Positions 5,320 to 5,408 of a stretch of 5,408 nucleotides of DNA are shown piece after piece (the first letter of the stretch is position 1; each line of letters opens with the position of its first letter). This DNA comes from an uncultured Eubacteriales bacterium (GTDB lineage Bacteria > Bacillota > Clostridia > Oscillospirales > Oscillospiraceae). The translations under genes and the position numbers were made by a program. The notes below the pieces were generated by a model, which worked only from the letters and a program-made list of their open reading frames with translations, was not told the DNA's origin and ran no database searches. Location: contig URSX01000106.1 in the NCBI GenBank assembly GCA_900550615.1, positions 1 through 5,408 of the forward strand, written 5' to 3'.

Positions 5320-5361
5320 CCAAAAAGAAACACCATCCTGACGGATGGTGTTTCTTTTTGG
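5320..5361 (-). terminator. Terminator of the tRNA-Gly gene
   Basis: CCAAAAAGAAACACCATCC (5320-5338) and its exact complement (5343-5361) form a 19-bp stem with a 4-nt loop. On the minus strand the hairpin starts within the tRNA CCA end itself and finishes with TTTCTTTTT. Because the palindrome is perfect, it can also stop plus-strand transcription. Confidence 0.9.
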
Positions 5362-5408
5362 AGCGGGCGACGAGGCTCGAACTCGCTACCTCGACCTTGG
5401 CAAGGTCG
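5359..5408 (-). tRNA. tRNA-Gly(GCC), 3' part only, cut by the window edge
   Basis: Read on the minus strand, the last 50 bases give an anticodon arm CGACC-TTGCCAA-GGTCG (5392-5408) with anticodon GCC at 5399-5401, a 5-nt variable loop AGGTA, a T-arm GCGAG-TTCGAGC-CTCGT (5370-5386), the 3' acceptor strand CGCCCGC (5363-5369), discriminator T (5362) and an encoded CCA (5359-5361). Anticodon, discriminator U and acceptor strand match bacterial glycine tRNA, which reads GGC and GGU codons. The D-arm and 5' acceptor strand lie beyond the window. A perfect palindromic terminator follows directly and uses the CCA in its stem. Confidence 0.96.

Noticed and set aside
5039..5336. Small open frames on both strands between truA and tRNA-Gly
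   Set aside because: They overlap each other and the truA terminator or the tRNA terminator, lack ribosome binding sites, and the DNA consists of successive inverted repeats. Better explained as non-coding.
1..5408. CRISPR array, insertion sequence, integrase or phage gene
   Set aside because: No regularly spaced repeats, transposase or integrase motifs, or terminal inverted repeats of an insertion sequence were seen. A tRNA gene at the edge is a common integration site, but no element is visible in the window.

Overview
The window looks like part of a moderately high-GC Bacillota chromosome, most likely a gut-type Clostridia of the Oscillospiraceae kind. The grounds are GC-rich, C/G-ending codons combined with AAGGAGG-type ribosome binding sites, sigma-A-like promoters (TATAAT), strong hairpin terminators with T-runs, and a cell-wall sorting-like C-terminus. 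The genus is an inference from these features; no marker gene in the window fixes it.

Layout. (1) 1-981, plus strand: two small exported-protein genes 17 nt apart. The first is cut at its 5' end by the window edge, close to its probable signal-peptide cleavage site. The second has a signal peptide and a QPATG-D / hydrophobic / basic-tail C-terminus like a sortase substrate. Their predicted mature N-termini look alike. The middle of the first gene is much more AT-rich than its ends. (2) 981-1075: two consecutive hairpin terminators separate these genes from the convergent recG. (3) 1074-3464, minus strand: an hxlR-family regulator gene followed 9 nt later by recG, the branch-migration helicase. 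(4) 3465-3571: a compact divergent promoter region; the minus-strand -10 (TATAAT) lies one base from a plausible plus-strand -10. (5) 3572-4189, plus strand: a LysE/ArgO-type amino-acid exporter. (6) 4190-4251: a 17-bp hairpin that contains a candidate promoter -10 in its 5' arm and the truA Shine-Dalgarno in its 3' arm. (7) 4252-4989: truA (tRNA pseudouridine 38-40 synthase), followed by a strong terminator. (8) 5046-5319: a non-coding, hairpin-rich stretch with no believable protein. (9) 5320-5408: a 19-bp palindromic terminator and the 3' part of a tRNA-Gly(GCC) on the minus strand, running off the window.

How the genes relate. HxlR probably controls the divergent exporter and its own operon, which would place recG under the same signal. 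truA and tRNA-Gly share a tRNA theme but are probably only neighbours. The most unusual parts are the compositional mosaic in the first gene, the truA leader hairpin, and the hairpin-rich stretch ending in a degenerate inverted copy of the tRNA-Gly 3' end. No CRISPR array, insertion sequence, phage gene or complete unknown multi-gene system is visible.
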